Shown here: positions 16,390 through 25,083 of the stretch, piece after piece
Position numbering within the stretch: the first letter of the stretch is position 1
Layout: each line of letters starts with the position of its first letter
Assembly (NCBI RefSeq): GCF_030407765.1
Contig: NZ_JASDCU010000001.1
Location: 62,001 to 126,000 of the forward strand
From: Microbacterium sp. APC 3901
GTDB lineage: Bacteria > Actinomycetota > Actinomycetes > Actinomycetales > Microbacteriaceae
DNA: 64,000 nucleotides
Direction of reading: 5' to 3'
Program-made: the position numbers and the translations under genes
The notes under the pieces: model-generated
What the model was told of the DNA's origin: nothing
Seen by the model: the letters and a program-made list of their open reading frames with translations, nothing else
Databases searched by the model: none

Positions 16390-17313
16390 ATGAGCATCAC
16401 GGACACCGGCACTGCCCGCCCCGTCGCCGTCGCGCAGAACCTCGCGCCCCGTCGTCGTGGCTTCGGCGCGTGGTTCGCAGACACCGGATGGCGCCATGTG
16501 GTCGCCATCGTCGTGAGCGCCTTCGCGCTCTTCCCGCTGCTGTACGTCGTCTCGGCCTCGCTCAACCCGAACGGCACGCTGACCGGCTCGAACCAGCTGT
16601 TCTCGGCGTTCGGGTTCGACAGCTACGTGCGCATCCTCAGCGATCCGCAGAACCCCTATGGACTGTGGTTCCTGAACACGCTGATCATCGCAGTGGTCAC
16701 CGGGGCGGTGACCGTCTTCATCGGAGCCCTCGCCGCATATGCCTTCTCACGCATGCGCTTCGCCGGCCGTCGCATCGGCCTCGTCACGATCGTGGTCGTG
16801 CAGATGTTCCCGCAGCTGCTCGCGGTGGTGGCGATCTTCCTGCTGATGTCGACGCTGGGGGACTGGTTCCCCGCCATCGGCCTGAACACCCACACGGGCC
16901 TGATCCTCGTCTACCTGGGCGGCGCGCTCGGAGTGAACACCTACCTGATGTACGGCTTCTTCAACACCCTGCCCATGGAGCTCGACGAGGCCGCCCGCAT
17001 CGACGGAGCCGGTCACGCCCGCATCTTCTTCACGATGATCCTGCCTCTGGTCGCGCCGATCCTCGCGGTGGTGGCGCTGCTGTCGTTCATCGGCACGGTC
17101 AACGAGTACGTGATCGCGAGCGTCATGCTCGTCGACGTCGACCAGCAGACCCTGGTCGTCGGCCTGACGAAGCTCGTCGCGAACCCGCGCTACGCGGACT
17201 GGTCGGCGTTCTCGGCCGGAGCCGTGATGGCGGCCATCCCGGTGATGATCCTGTTCCTGTTCCTGCAGCGGTACATCGTCGGCGGGCTGACGGCCGGCGC
17301 GACCAAGGGCTGA
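16390..17313 (+). CDS. MalG-type ABC permease
   Basis: The 307-residue inner-membrane permease has six predicted helices and the EAA loop DEAARIDGAGHARIF (about 199). Its N-terminal cytoplasmic segment (to about 30) and TAGATKG C-terminus match MalG-like proteins. The ATG lies two bases after the MalF stop, so translation is coupled. It is the last gene of the importer operon. Confidence 0.92.
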   Translation: MSITDTGTARPVAVAQNLAPRRRGFGAWFADTGWRHVVAIVVSAFALFPLLYVVSASLNPNGTLTGSNQLFSAFGFDSYVRILSDPQNPYGLWFLNTLIIAVVTGAVTVFIGALAAYAFSRMRFAGRRIGLVTIVVVQMFPQLLAVVAIFLLMSTLGDWFPAIGLNTHTGLILVYLGGALGVNTYLMYGFFNTLPMELDEAARIDGAGHARIFFTMILPLVAPILAVVALLSFIGTVNEYVIASVMLVDVDQQTLVVGLTKLVANPRYADWSAFSAGAVMAAIPVMILFLFLQRYIVGGLTAGATKG

Positions 17314-17373
17314 TCGAGGGTCATGGTCGCACCGATCCCGGCGTTGCGATGCCGGGCGCGGCATCAGCGGTCG

Positions 17374-17379
17374 TAGCGT
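17374..17379 (+). promoter_or_regulatory. -10 box of the 17386 small gene
   Basis: TAGCGT, six bases (GATGGC), then ATG at 17386. This geometry is the main support for the small gene. Confidence 0.4.
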
Positions 17380-17385
17380 GATGGC

Positions 17386-17538
17386 ATGACACGTGTCGCG
17401 GGGCGGAACGTGGCGATCAGCTGGATCGCCGCAGTGCTGTGCATCGGGGTGGTGGGTGCGCTGATCTGGTTCTCGATGCCGATCGTGCCGGTCGTCGCGT
17501 CGTTCGTCGGCGACGTCCTCCGCGCCACTCTTCGATAG
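17386..17538 (+). CDS. 50-residue single-span membrane protein
   Basis: A short reading frame starting MTRVAGRNVAI contains one or two hydrophobic stretches (about residues 11-30 and 33-45) and ends in a basic VLRATLR tail. Its codons are G/C-rich at the third position like neighbouring genes, and a leaderless -10 precedes it. No function is recognisable. It lies alone between the sugar importer and the 17666 gene. Confidence 0.6.
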   Translation: MTRVAGRNVAISWIAAVLCIGVVGALIWFSMPIVPVVASFVGDVLRATLR

Positions 17539-17665
17539 CGGCGCCGTCGCGTCGGGAGAGCGAGGCGCGTGATCACGGGCTGGGCGACACGTCGGCACGC
17601 CTCCGTCGGGGCGCGGTCGGGCGGCGGTAATCTCGCAGAGCACACATCCGATGAGAGGCGCACCC

Positions 17666-18706
17666 ATGAGTGACCCCGAGGTTCCCCAGCCCGAGCGGCC
17701 GAAAGACGTCAACGACGTCGTCGACAGCGCGAACGCTGGACTCGACGACGCCGCCGCAGCGAGTGCAGGCGTGCATCGCGCGCCCGCGGACCGTACGAAC
17801 GAGACGTCGGCCACGACACAGACCCAGCCCGCAGTCGACCCCGATGTCGCCGCGTTCGAGGCTGCAGAGAAAGACCACCCCGGCACCTTCGCGACGCCGG
17901 AGCTCAACGACCCGAAGTACCTCGACGACGCAGACGACACGACGAAGTCGTGGAACACGGATGCCGACACGACCAAGTACTCGCACACGGATGCTGACGC
18001 GACCGCCGCGCACACGACGCCGGCCGCGCACGAGCAGTCCGCGCTGGCCGGAGCCGCGTACTCGTCGACCGATCACGCCGAGACCCGGATCGTCCCTTCG
18101 GAGCCGGCGCCTGCCGAGCCCGCCGTCGTTCCGATCCAGCAGCAGCCGATCTTCGTGCAGGCTCCCGAGCCGCCCCGCGAACGCGGCAACCGCGGGACCG
18201 CGGGCGCGATCGGTCTGCTCGCCACCATCGCCTTCGCGATCCTCTACCTGGGTGCGACGCTCGGCCTCCGAGCCGTCGCGGGCGACATCACGGGCGAGAA
18301 CATCGGCGAAGCCGCCCTCGCTCCTCTGATGACCTGGGCATACTGGGTTCCGGTCGTCGGGTTCTTCCTCGGCTTCTGGCTGCTCGGTGCCTTCATCAAC
18401 AGGGGACGCTGGGGACTCTGGGTGGTCTTCGGGATCATCGTCGGTCTCGTCGCCTACGGCGGGCACATCCTCGGTGCGCTCTTCGAAGCGCCGTTCTGGC
18501 TGCTGACCGCTCGCGAGGGCAGCGAACTCATCGGCGCGCAGCTCTTCCACCCGCTCGCCATCGCGGCATTCGTCTTCGCCCGTGAGCTCACGATCTGGTT
18601 CGGCGCCTGGGTCGCCCGCAGCGGTGCGCGCAAGACCGAGCTCAACGCCGAGGCGCAGCGCGAGTACGAGCGCACGCTCGAAGCCGGCCCCACGCTGGCG
18701 AGGTAG
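17666..18706 (+). CDS. membrane protein with long disordered N-terminus
   Basis: The 346 residues start with about 175 polar, disordered residues rich in D, T, A and E (runs such as DDADDTTKSWNTDADTT), followed by four hydrophobic helices between about 185 and 320 and a charged, helical C-terminus. I recognise no characterised family. ATG at 17666 is chosen over one at 17651 because GAGAGG lies seven bases before it. The gene ends nine bases before the next start, but a terminator-like hairpin lies just inside that next gene. Confidence 0.75.
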   Translation: MSDPEVPQPERPKDVNDVVDSANAGLDDAAAASAGVHRAPADRTNETSATTQTQPAVDPDVAAFEAAEKDHPGTFATPELNDPKYLDDADDTTKSWNTDADTTKYSHTDADATAAHTTPAAHEQSALAGAAYSSTDHAETRIVPSEPAPAEPAVVPIQQQPIFVQAPEPPRERGNRGTAGAIGLLATIAFAILYLGATLGLRAVAGDITGENIGEAALAPLMTWAYWVPVVGFFLGFWLLGAFINRGRWGLWVVFGIIVGLVAYGGHILGALFEAPFWLLTAREGSELIGAQLFHPLAIAAFVFARELTIWFGAWVARSGARKTELNAEAQREYERTLEAGPTLAR

Positions 18707-18714
18707 TCACGAAC

Positions 18715-19206
18715 ATGTCGTCGCCGAACCCCCGCGGACCCGAGTCCGCGGGGGTTTCGGTCATTCTGGCGCTGGTGCTCGCCACGATCGGCTTCTTCGC
18801 CCTCGCGGTGTTCGGCCTCGGTGCGGTGAGCATCGTGACCGACAGCGACATCATCGCCGTCCGAGGTCTCGGGCCGCTGCCCGGTGCGATCGGGATGCTG
18901 GCCGCCGTGGTGACATTCGCGCTGTCGCTCCGGTCGTCGCTGCGGCGGGCGCAGCCGTCGTTCGTGTCTGCGCCGGCGGTCGCGTTGGCCACGGCACTCG
19001 CGCACCTGGTCGTCGTGTGGATCGCGGTCGCCGCCGTGCGAGGCGACATGATCGTCGCGACAGTCGTGGCGGGCGATCTCGTGCGCGGGGGAGCGAGCGC
19101 GGTGCTCCTCGCCGCCGCGGTGATCGCGGCCTGGGGCGGCATCGCACTCCGGCGCACGCGTGCGCAGCATCCGCAGTGGCCGTGGGAACGCGACGAAGAC
19201 GAGTGA
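18715..19206 (+). CDS. four-helix membrane protein of unknown function
   Basis: Most of the 163 residues form four hydrophobic helices (about 14-38, 51-66, 83-105, 118-140), followed by a short charged tail WPWERDEDE. The first codons overlap a perfect 13-bp hairpin (18727-18756), which is either an attenuator/terminator of the preceding gene or a sign that translation starts later (GTG at 18775). No function is known to me. Confidence 0.65.
   Translation: MSSPNPRGPESAGVSVILALVLATIGFFALAVFGLGAVSIVTDSDIIAVRGLGPLPGAIGMLAAVVTFALSLRSSLRRAQPSFVSAPAVALATALAHLVVVWIAVAAVRGDMIVATVVAGDLVRGGASAVLLAAAVIAAWGGIALRRTRAQHPQWPWERDEDE
18727..18756 (+). terminator. hairpin at the start of the 18715 gene
   Basis: AACCCCCGCGGAC (18727-18739) pairs perfectly with 18744-18756 around a CCGA loop and is followed by TTTCGG. 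It looks like an intrinsic terminator of the 17666 gene but lies within codons 5-14 of the next frame. Confidence 0.65.
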
Positions 19207-19253
19207 CGCCCCGCCGTGACGCGGAAATCTCCGCGTGAGCGGCGCCCGAGCCG

Positions 19254-19259
19254 TACGCT
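19254..19259 (+). promoter_or_regulatory. -10 box of the 19266 gene
   Basis: TACGCT, six bases (CTAGGT), then GTG at 19266. Confidence 0.4.
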
Positions 19260-19265
19260 CTAGGT

Positions 19266-19913
19266 GTGGAGCGCTCGTTGGAGACGCAGGTCGACCAGGC
19301 CGTCGACGCCTGGTTGCGCTGGGTGCCGCGCTGGGAGCCGGCGACCCATCGTGGTCGGGTCGCGCCCTGTCGACGCTGCCTGGGGTCGCCGATCCTGTCT
19401 GCGGCGGGTATCGGCTCGAACACACCACACGGTGTGCAGCACGGACTCTCGACGCGGATCAAGACGATCGTCGATCACGCCGTGGCCGAGTACACCGCCA
19501 GGAACCTGCCGATGCTGCAGCGTGAACTCGATCAACAGGCCGCGCGGAATCGGGCCCGCAGCTATCGCCCGGCCGACGGTCTGGATCCCGAGTTCGACGG
19601 GCTGCCGCTCGACCCCGAGCCGGTTCCGGGCGCGCCGTTCCTCTTCACGATCGCCGGCATGGCCGACGAGGCCGTCGCCGACCTGCCGCCCCTGCCCCCG
19701 CTGAGCGATGAGGCCAAGGTCGCCCTGCGGCAGGAGGTCGCGCTCGCCGACGAGTACGCCAACATGGTCGGCCGCGAGATCTGCGGCATCCTGCTGCGCC
19801 ATCGCATCTACATCCAGGCCGCGATCTCGCAGCATGTCGAGCCGCAGATCGAGGCGCTGCTGGCCGAGCTCACCGACTCGCTCGACTCCCCTTTCGACGC
19901 AGATCAGTCGTAG
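19266..19913 (+). CDS. conserved hypothetical protein, possibly cytoplasmic
   Basis: The 215-residue protein begins at GTG with a polar helical N-terminus, contains two cysteines in CRRC (about 35-38), and is rich in helices thereafter (IKTIVDHAVAEYTARN; EAKVALRQEVALADEYANMV). There is no signal peptide or membrane segment. Genes like this are sometimes labelled as transporter components in Microbacteriaceae, but I see no transporter motif and give no function. Confidence 0.65.
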   Translation: MERSLETQVDQAVDAWLRWVPRWEPATHRGRVAPCRRCLGSPILSAAGIGSNTPHGVQHGLSTRIKTIVDHAVAEYTARNLPMLQRELDQQAARNRARSYRPADGLDPEFDGLPLDPEPVPGAPFLFTIAGMADEAVADLPPLPPLSDEAKVALRQEVALADEYANMVGREICGILLRHRIYIQAAISQHVEPQIEALLAELTDSLDSPFDADQS

Positions 19914-20016
19914 CGGTTCGTGGGCCGACCGGCTCCGGTCTCGCACGCGCACCCGGCACTCTGCCTGCGGATCCGCTGAGAGCTGCGAGCGTCGCTGGCG
20001 ATGAGCCATCTCCGCT

Positions 20017-20041
20017 GGGTATCGTTTTTCGATAGATACCC
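20017..20041. promoter_or_regulatory. palindromic operator upstream of the DUF2975/HTH operon
   Basis: GGGTATC (20017-20023) and GATACCC (20035-20041) are perfect inverted arms enclosing TATCG-TTTTT-CGATA (20020-20034). A further TCGATAG occurs at 20050-20056. The site sits 23 bases before the chosen start of the operon and is a good candidate for autoregulation by the HTH protein. Confidence 0.65.
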
Positions 20042-20063
20042 ATTGGCGATCGATAGGGCAACC

Positions 20064-20540
20064 ATGCATCCTCGTGTCACTCGCGTTCTCAAGGCGCTGA
20101 TCATCGTTCTGCTCGCACTCCTGCTGGCGAGCCAGACCCTGGTCATCCCCGAGGTGGCCCGCATCACGGCCGTCCGCAATCCCGACGTCGCCTGGCTCGA
20201 GGTTCCGGGCATCATCGGCGCCGTGCTCTTCCTCGCGCTGATCCAGGTGACGCTCGTGTGCATCTGGTTCCTGCTCTCGCTCGTGCAGGACGATCGGATC
20301 TTCCGTGTCGAGGCGTTCCGATACGTCGACATCATCCTCGGCGCTCTCATCGCGGCCGGGGTGGTCATCCTCGCGTCGTACCTGGTGATCGTCGCCAGTC
20401 GTTCCGTGTCTCTGTCTCTCTCGCTGCTCGCGGTGCTGGGCATCGTGGTCAGCGCCGCGCTCGCGCTGCTCGTGGTCGTGCTGCGAGGTCTGCTGCGCAA
20501 GGCTCTCGAACTCGAGCAGGACATGTCGGAGGTCGTCTGA
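20064..20540 (+). CDS. DUF2975 membrane protein
   Basis: The 158 residues form four membrane helices (about 7-24, 42-67, 82-104, 112-135) with the DUF2975 pattern. These proteins are usually encoded just before a small YozG-like HTH regulator, as here, and are thought to modulate it. ATG at 20064 is chosen because the alternative at 20001 would put the palindromic operator inside the coding region; AGGG lies close upstream. The stop overlaps the next ATG (TGATG). Confidence 0.8.
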   Translation: MHPRVTRVLKALIIVLLALLLASQTLVIPEVARITAVRNPDVAWLEVPGIIGAVLFLALIQVTLVCIWFLLSLVQDDRIFRVEAFRYVDIILGALIAAGVVILASYLVIVASRSVSLSLSLLAVLGIVVSAALALLVVVLRGLLRKALELEQDMSEVV

Positions 20541-20761
20541 TGCCGATCGTCATCGACCTCGACGTGCAGCTCGCGATCAAGAAGATGAGCGTGCAGGACT
20601 TCGCCGACGCGATCGGCATCACCCCGGCCAACGTGGCCGTGCTCAAGAACGGTCGAGCCAAGGCGGTGCGTTTCACGACGCTCGAGGCGATCTGCCGCGT
20701 GCTCGAATGCCAACCCGGAGACATCCTGCGCTGGGTCCCCGACTCCGAGGAGCAGCGATGA
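20540..20761 (+). CDS. YozG-like Cro/C1-family HTH regulator
   Basis: The 73-residue DNA-binding protein is an HTH_26-type domain from MSVQDFADAIGITPANVAVLKNGRAK to LEAICRVLECQPGDILRW. It is the usual partner of DUF2975 proteins and overlaps the genes on both sides (TGATG before, ATGA after), so all three are translationally coupled. The palindromic sites at 20017-20056 are its likely target. Confidence 0.88.
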   Translation: MPIVIDLDVQLAIKKMSVQDFADAIGITPANVAVLKNGRAKAVRFTTLEAICRVLECQPGDILRWVPDSEEQR

Positions 20762-23700
20762 CCGTCGCATCGACCCCGAGCGCTGAGGCCTCGTCGATCA
20801 CCTGGGGTGAAGCGGTCGCGCGGTATCTGCTCGACGGCGGGACCTGCCCGGTGTGTCAGTGGCCACTGGACGGCGGATGCTGCGCGCGATGCGGTTCCGA
20901 CCTTCGCGGCCCTGTGGGCATCGAGATCTGGAAGGCGTCGCTCGCGGCCGCCGTCGCCATCCGCGCGCGCGACGAGACTCTCCGTCGCGTCCCGACCGTT
21001 CACGCGGCTGTCGCCACCCGTGTGTCCATCCCCCTGTCCGACGCACCGTCTCCGGCGGAGGCGGCGGGGGCGCCGCCGTCGTCGCCACAACCGCCGGGCG
21101 GGGGAGCGCGGAGTGCCGAGGCACCGGCGCAGAGCAGTGCGACGCTGCAGTCGGTGCTGGCCACCGCCGGGGCAGGGCTCTTCGCCGTCGCAGCCATCGT
21201 CTTCACCTATTTCAACCCCGACCTCGCTGACCGCGCTGTGCGCAGCGTGATCGTCGGGCTCATCACTCTGCTGTTCCTCGGTGGAGCCTGGCTGTTGTCC
21301 CGCCGAGGCCTGCGCTTCTCCGCCGAAGCGGTCGGTGGCCTCGGGCTCGTGTTCGCGGGGCTCGACGTGCACGCGGTCGCGCAGCTCGCGGCTCCGCAGA
21401 TCGATCCGTGGGGCACCGCGGCGGTCGCGACTGCCGTCGCCTCTCTCGCGGTGCTCGGCGCCGGCAGGCGCTTCGACATCCGGGTCTGGCAGTGGGTCGC
21501 CGTGGTGGCGCTGTCGGTCGCCCCGGCGATGCTCGGTGCTGCGGGCGGCACGGCGCTCTCCGGTGCCGTCGGTGCGATCGGTGTCGCGTTCGCGGGCGCG
21601 ATCGTCGAGTGGCTCAGGCTGCCCGTGGTCGAGCGCACCACTCTCGTCGCGGTGCAGCTGGTCGCCGTCGTGAGCGCCCTCCTGCTGCTGGTGAGGATCG
21701 ACGGCGACATGAGCATGACGCTGTCGACGGCGAGCGGACTGCTGCTGCTCATCGCCGCGCACGCCGTGATCGCCGCACGGCGGATGCTCAGGCCCCTGTG
21801 GTCGTACGTCGTCGGCGCGACAGGGTCCGCGGCGTTGATGCTCGCCGTCTACGGCATCTCCGGCATCCGGGACCTGGACACGTCGTGGCACTTCGCGATC
21901 GCTCCGGCCGTGGCATCCGTCGCGCTGGTCCTGGTGGGGGTGCTGGTGCCGCTGCCGTCCCGGGTGCCGCGTGGATACACGGTCGCCGGCGCGTTGACCG
22001 TGCTCGCCGTGCCGTCAGCCGTGCTGCTGATGCTCGCGGGGATCACCGGCGGGACCACCGTGATCGCCTTCCTCCGACAGATTCCCCCGCTGACCGAGGG
22101 AGGCATCGCGGGCTGGGGAGGCCCGATCGGCCTCGCCGCGGTCGGCGGGGGTCTGGCCGTCTACGCCGTGCTCGCCCGTGAACGCGAAGGTGCGCGGTTC
22201 TTCGCCGTGCCCGCGTCTCGACTCGCGATCGCGTTCGCCGCCGTCGCGATGCTCGTTCTCGGGTGCAGCGGGCTGTTCGTGCTGCCGGCATCCGTCGCCG
22301 TGCTGATCGGCATGGTCCTGGCGATCTCGGCCATGCTGTGGTGGATGCCTCGCCGGATGCCGCGCCGGATGGCGGGCAAGAGCGTCGGCCCGATCCTGCT
22401 CGTCGCCGCCCATCTGGCTCTCGCCTCGGCCGTGATGGTGGCCTGGCGCGAGCCGTCGATCGTCCCGACAGCGGGGGCGGCGACGCTTCTCGCTGTCGCC
22501 GCCCTCGCCGCGGTGCGTCCTGCGCGCTGGCGATTCCTCTACGTCGGTGCCGGCTTCGCCTACGGCCTGGTCCTGGTCGCGACGGCTCTCGCAGAGAGCG
22601 GGGTCGACGGCATCGCACAGCTGTGCCTCACCGCATCCGCTGGCCTGGTGGTCGCGATCGCAGCCACGTATCTGACCGCGATCGGCGCCCGCTCCTGGCA
22701 GGCGATCCTGGTCGTCTCGGCTGTGCCGTTCGGCATCGGGGTGCTTCAGGTGGTCATCGAGCGCAGCGGCTGGACGGCGCTGTCGACGGGGCTGATGTCC
22801 GTGCTGGCGATCACGTTGCTCCTCACCCGTCGGCCGGGGCTCACGCCGCTGGTCCGCACGGTGGCGGCCGGGATGCTGGTGCCCACGCTGTCTGTGGTCA
22901 TCGTGTGCCTCGGTGCGCAGTTCCTGGCCTCGAGCGGATCCCCGATCGTCCTGCCGATCGTGGCAGTCGTGGTCGCACTCGCCCTCGCCTCCTCGTCGCT
23001 CGTGACGGACGTGCTCGCCGCCAGCGGGCATTCCGCCCGCACGATGAACGCCGCTCGCGTCGCGATCGAGGCCTCGGCGCTGCTCACCGGGGCGATCGCG
23101 ACGGCGCTCGCACTCGCGCGCGACGCCGCCGGGCTCGGCACGGCACTGCTCGTGCTGTTGATCATCGGCGTCGGAGCGGTGTCCGCCGCTCTCTTCGCCG
23201 CTCGCCGTCACTCGTGGGTGGTGGCCAGTGCCGCCTTCACGGGTGCGCTGTGGTGCACCTGGGGCATCGCGGGCGTCGAGGTGCTCGAGGCGTACCTGTT
23301 GCCGCCGACTCTCGGCGCCGCACTCGTCGGGCTGCTCCTCACGCTCCGCGGACACCGCTCGACGGCGCTGTTCTCCGCCGGGCTCCTCCTTGCCGTCGCC
23401 CCGCTGCTGGCGACCGTCGCCGTTGCAGGGCTCGACGACGGTCAGCCCGCTCTCGCGTGGCGGGTCGGGGGTCTCCTCGCCGCGGCATGGGCTCTGCTGA
23501 TATCCGAGATCCTGCTGGTCCGGGTGCGAGCGGGATCCCGCCTGAATCGCGTGCGTGCACTGCGCATACCCATCCTCGTGGCAGCGGCACTCGCGGCGAC
23601 CGTCGGGCCGCTCCAGGGCATCCGCATCGGACTGGGCGGGGACCTGCCCTCGGTGCACGGTCTCGCACTCTTCCTCTGCTGTTTCGGCGTCAGCGCCGTG

Positions 23701-24489
23701 GGCGCCGCGGCGCTGATGCTCGCCGGCCGCGGGATCAGACGCGCAGCCGCCGATCGCTCGGTGCTGCGCACCACGAGGTGGCTCGGAGCGCCCGCCGCGC
23801 TCGCCCTCGCGGTCGGCACCTGGTCCGCGATCGAGCGCGACTGGTTCTCGGTCTGGCCGATGTGGATGCTGATGCTCGGCTACCTCGTGGCGACCGTCGT
23901 CACCGCACACCGGGTGACACGGCGAGAGACGACGGCGCCGCCGGTGTGGTTCCTGTTCGCGATCGCCTTCGTGACCGCTGTCGTGGCGTGGAGCCCGCGG
24001 GATCTGCGTGTCGAGTGGTTCTCGCTGCCGCTGGGGGCGTTCCTCCTGCTCGCCGGCGCGATCGCCCTGCGTCGACAGCCGTCGGAGCGGGCTGTCGCGC
24101 GACCCACGATCGACAGCTGGCCGGGTCGCTGGACGGGGTCGTGGGCGCTGCTCGCGCCGGGCATCGTCACGATGATGATCGCGTCGATCGTCTCGACCTT
24201 CACCGACCCGCTCACCTGGCGGGCGATTCTCGTGATGGTGCTCGCGCTGATCGCGATCCTCGTGGGTTCCCGCGAGCGACTCGCCGCCCCGTTCCTGCTC
24301 GGCCTCGTCGTGCTGCCGATCGAGAACGTGTTCGTGTTCTCGGTGCAGATCGGTCGGGGTGTGGAGTCGATGCCGTGGTGGATCACGCTCGCGGTGATGG
24401 GCGCGGTACTGCTGATCATCGCGGTCACCGCCGAACGTCGGACGGGGGAGGGGAGCGGCGTGGCAGCGCGCGTCCGCGACCTGCGCTGA
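20758..24489 (+). CDS. giant polytopic membrane protein with N-terminal zinc ribbon (SCO7613-like)
   Basis: The 1243-residue protein has an N-terminal zinc-ribbon-like pair C30-x2-C33 and C42-x2-C45, a Pro/Ala/Ser-rich linker (about 90-130), then roughly 30 hydrophobic helices to the end, with no large soluble domain. The overall form matches the actinobacterial SCO7613 C-terminal-domain family, whose role is unknown. ATG at 20758 overlaps the HTH stop; an in-frame ATG at 20707 lies inside the HTH gene and is rejected. It is the last gene of the three-gene operon. Confidence 0.82.
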   Translation: MTVASTPSAEASSITWGEAVARYLLDGGTCPVCQWPLDGGCCARCGSDLRGPVGIEIWKASLAAAVAIRARDETLRRVPTVHAAVATRVSIPLSDAPSPAEAAGAPPSSPQPPGGGARSAEAPAQSSATLQSVLATAGAGLFAVAAIVFTYFNPDLADRAVRSVIVGLITLLFLGGAWLLSRRGLRFSAEAVGGLGLVFAGLDVHAVAQLAAPQIDPWGTAAVATAVASLAVLGAGRRFDIRVWQWVAVVALSVAPAMLGAAGGTALSGAVGAIGVAFAGAIVEWLRLPVVERTTLVAVQLVAVVSALLLLVRIDGDMSMTLSTASGLLLLIAAHAVIAARRMLRPLWSYVVGATGSAALMLAVYGISGIRDLDTSWHFAIAPAVASVALVLVGVLVPLPSRVPRGYTVAGALTVLAVPSAVLLMLAGITGGTTVIAFLRQIPPLTEGGIAGWGGPIGLAAVGGGLAVYAVLAREREGARFFAVPASRLAIAFAAVAMLVLGCSGLFVLPASVAVLIGMVLAISAMLWWMPRRMPRRMAGKSVGPILLVAAHLALASAVMVAWREPSIVPTAGAATLLAVAALAAVRPARWRFLYVGAGFAYGLVLVATALAESGVDGIAQLCLTASAGLVVAIAATYLTAIGARSWQAILVVSAVPFGIGVLQVVIERSGWTALSTGLMSVLAITLLLTRRPGLTPLVRTVAAGMLVPTLSVVIVCLGAQFLASSGSPIVLPIVAVVVALALASSSLVTDVLAASGHSARTMNAARVAIEASALLTGAIATALALARDAAGLGTALLVLLIIGVGAVSAALFAARRHSWVVASAAFTGALWCTWGIAGVEVLEAYLLPPTLGAALVGLLLTLRGHRSTALFSAGLLLAVAPLLATVAVAGLDDGQPALAWRVGGLLAAAWALLISEILLVRVRAGSRLNRVRALRIPILVAAALAATVGPLQGIRIGLGGDLPSVHGLALFLCCFGVSAVGAAALMLAGRGIRRAAADRSVLRTTRWLGAPAALALAVGTWSAIERDWFSVWPMWMLMLGYLVATVVTAHRVTRRETTAPPVWFLFAIAFVTAVVAWSPRDLRVEWFSLPLGAFLLLAGAIALRRQPSERAVARPTIDSWPGRWTGSWALLAPGIVTMMIASIVSTFTDPLTWRAILVMVLALIAILVGSRERLAAPFLLGLVVLPIENVFVFSVQIGRGVESMPWWITLAVMGAVLLIIAVTAERRTGEGSGVAARVRDLR

Positions 24490-24513
24490 TCGGGGGTGAA
24501 CACCGGCCCTCAT

Positions 24514-24542
24514 TTGACCACCACGTTACGCGGCATTACACT
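24514..24542 (+). promoter_or_regulatory. promoter of the str ribosomal operon
   Basis: TTGACC (24514-24519) and TACACT (24537-24542) with a 17-base spacer, the best canonical promoter in the window. It leaves an untranslated leader of about 160 bases before rpsL, which could hold regulatory structure. Confidence 0.8.
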
Positions 24543-24709
24543 TGATCAGGTGTGTGCACGTCTCGACGTGCGCGCTGGGCGTCGGCACCATGCCGGTCCG
24601 CCCCCACGGCATACCCACCACCACAAAGGCTCGTCGATTCCGGCGTGCCGGTGGGTCACTGATGTGAAACCCATCACGCTGTCACCGTGCAGCATTATGA
24701 GGAGAGAAC

Positions 24710-25078
24710 GTGCCAACCATTCAGCAGTTGGTTCGCAAGGGTCGCTCGCCCAAGGTCACCAAGACCAAGGCGCCTGCACTCAAGTCGAACCCGCAGCAGG
24801 CCGGGGTCTGCACCCGCGTCTACACCACCACCCCGAAGAAGCCGAACTCGGCGATGCGCAAGGTCGCTCGTGTGAAGCTCCGCAACGGCACCGAGGTGAC
24901 CGCCTACATCCCGGGTGAGGGTCACAACCTCCAGGAGCACTCCCTGGTGCTCGTCCGTGGTGGTCGTGTCAAGGACCTCCCCGGTGTTCGCTACAAGATC
25001 GTCCGTGGCGCCCTGGACACCCAGGCCGTCAAGAACCGTAAGCAGGCTCGCAGCCTCTACGGCGCAAAGAAGGGCTGA
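24710..25078 (+). CDS. rpsL: ribosomal protein S12
   Basis: The 122-residue protein of the decoding centre is complete and of standard actinobacterial length. TPKKPNSA carries K43 and GGRVKDLPG carries K88, the wild-type residues at the two positions whose substitutions confer streptomycin resistance, so the gene looks drug-sensitive. The GTG start is preceded by GAGGAGAG. It is first in the str operon, five bases before rpsG. Confidence 0.98.
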   Translation: MPTIQQLVRKGRSPKVTKTKAPALKSNPQQAGVCTRVYTTTPKKPNSAMRKVARVKLRNGTEVTAYIPGEGHNLQEHSLVLVRGGRVKDLPGVRYKIVRGALDTQAVKNRKQARSLYGAKKG

Positions 25079-25083
25079 GTCCA

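Noticed and set aside
13491..16577. Open frame of about 1030 codons on the minus strand
   Set aside because: It lies opposite the sugar importer genes, has no domain or start signal, and shows low-complexity R/D/E/H composition.
20707..20757. Upstream ATG for the giant membrane protein
   Set aside because: It lies inside the HTH gene in another frame, whereas the ATGA overlap at 20758 gives the expected coupled start.
22015..24513. Open frame of about 830 codons on the minus strand
   Set aside because: Antisense of the giant membrane protein; Arg/His/Gln-rich without motifs.
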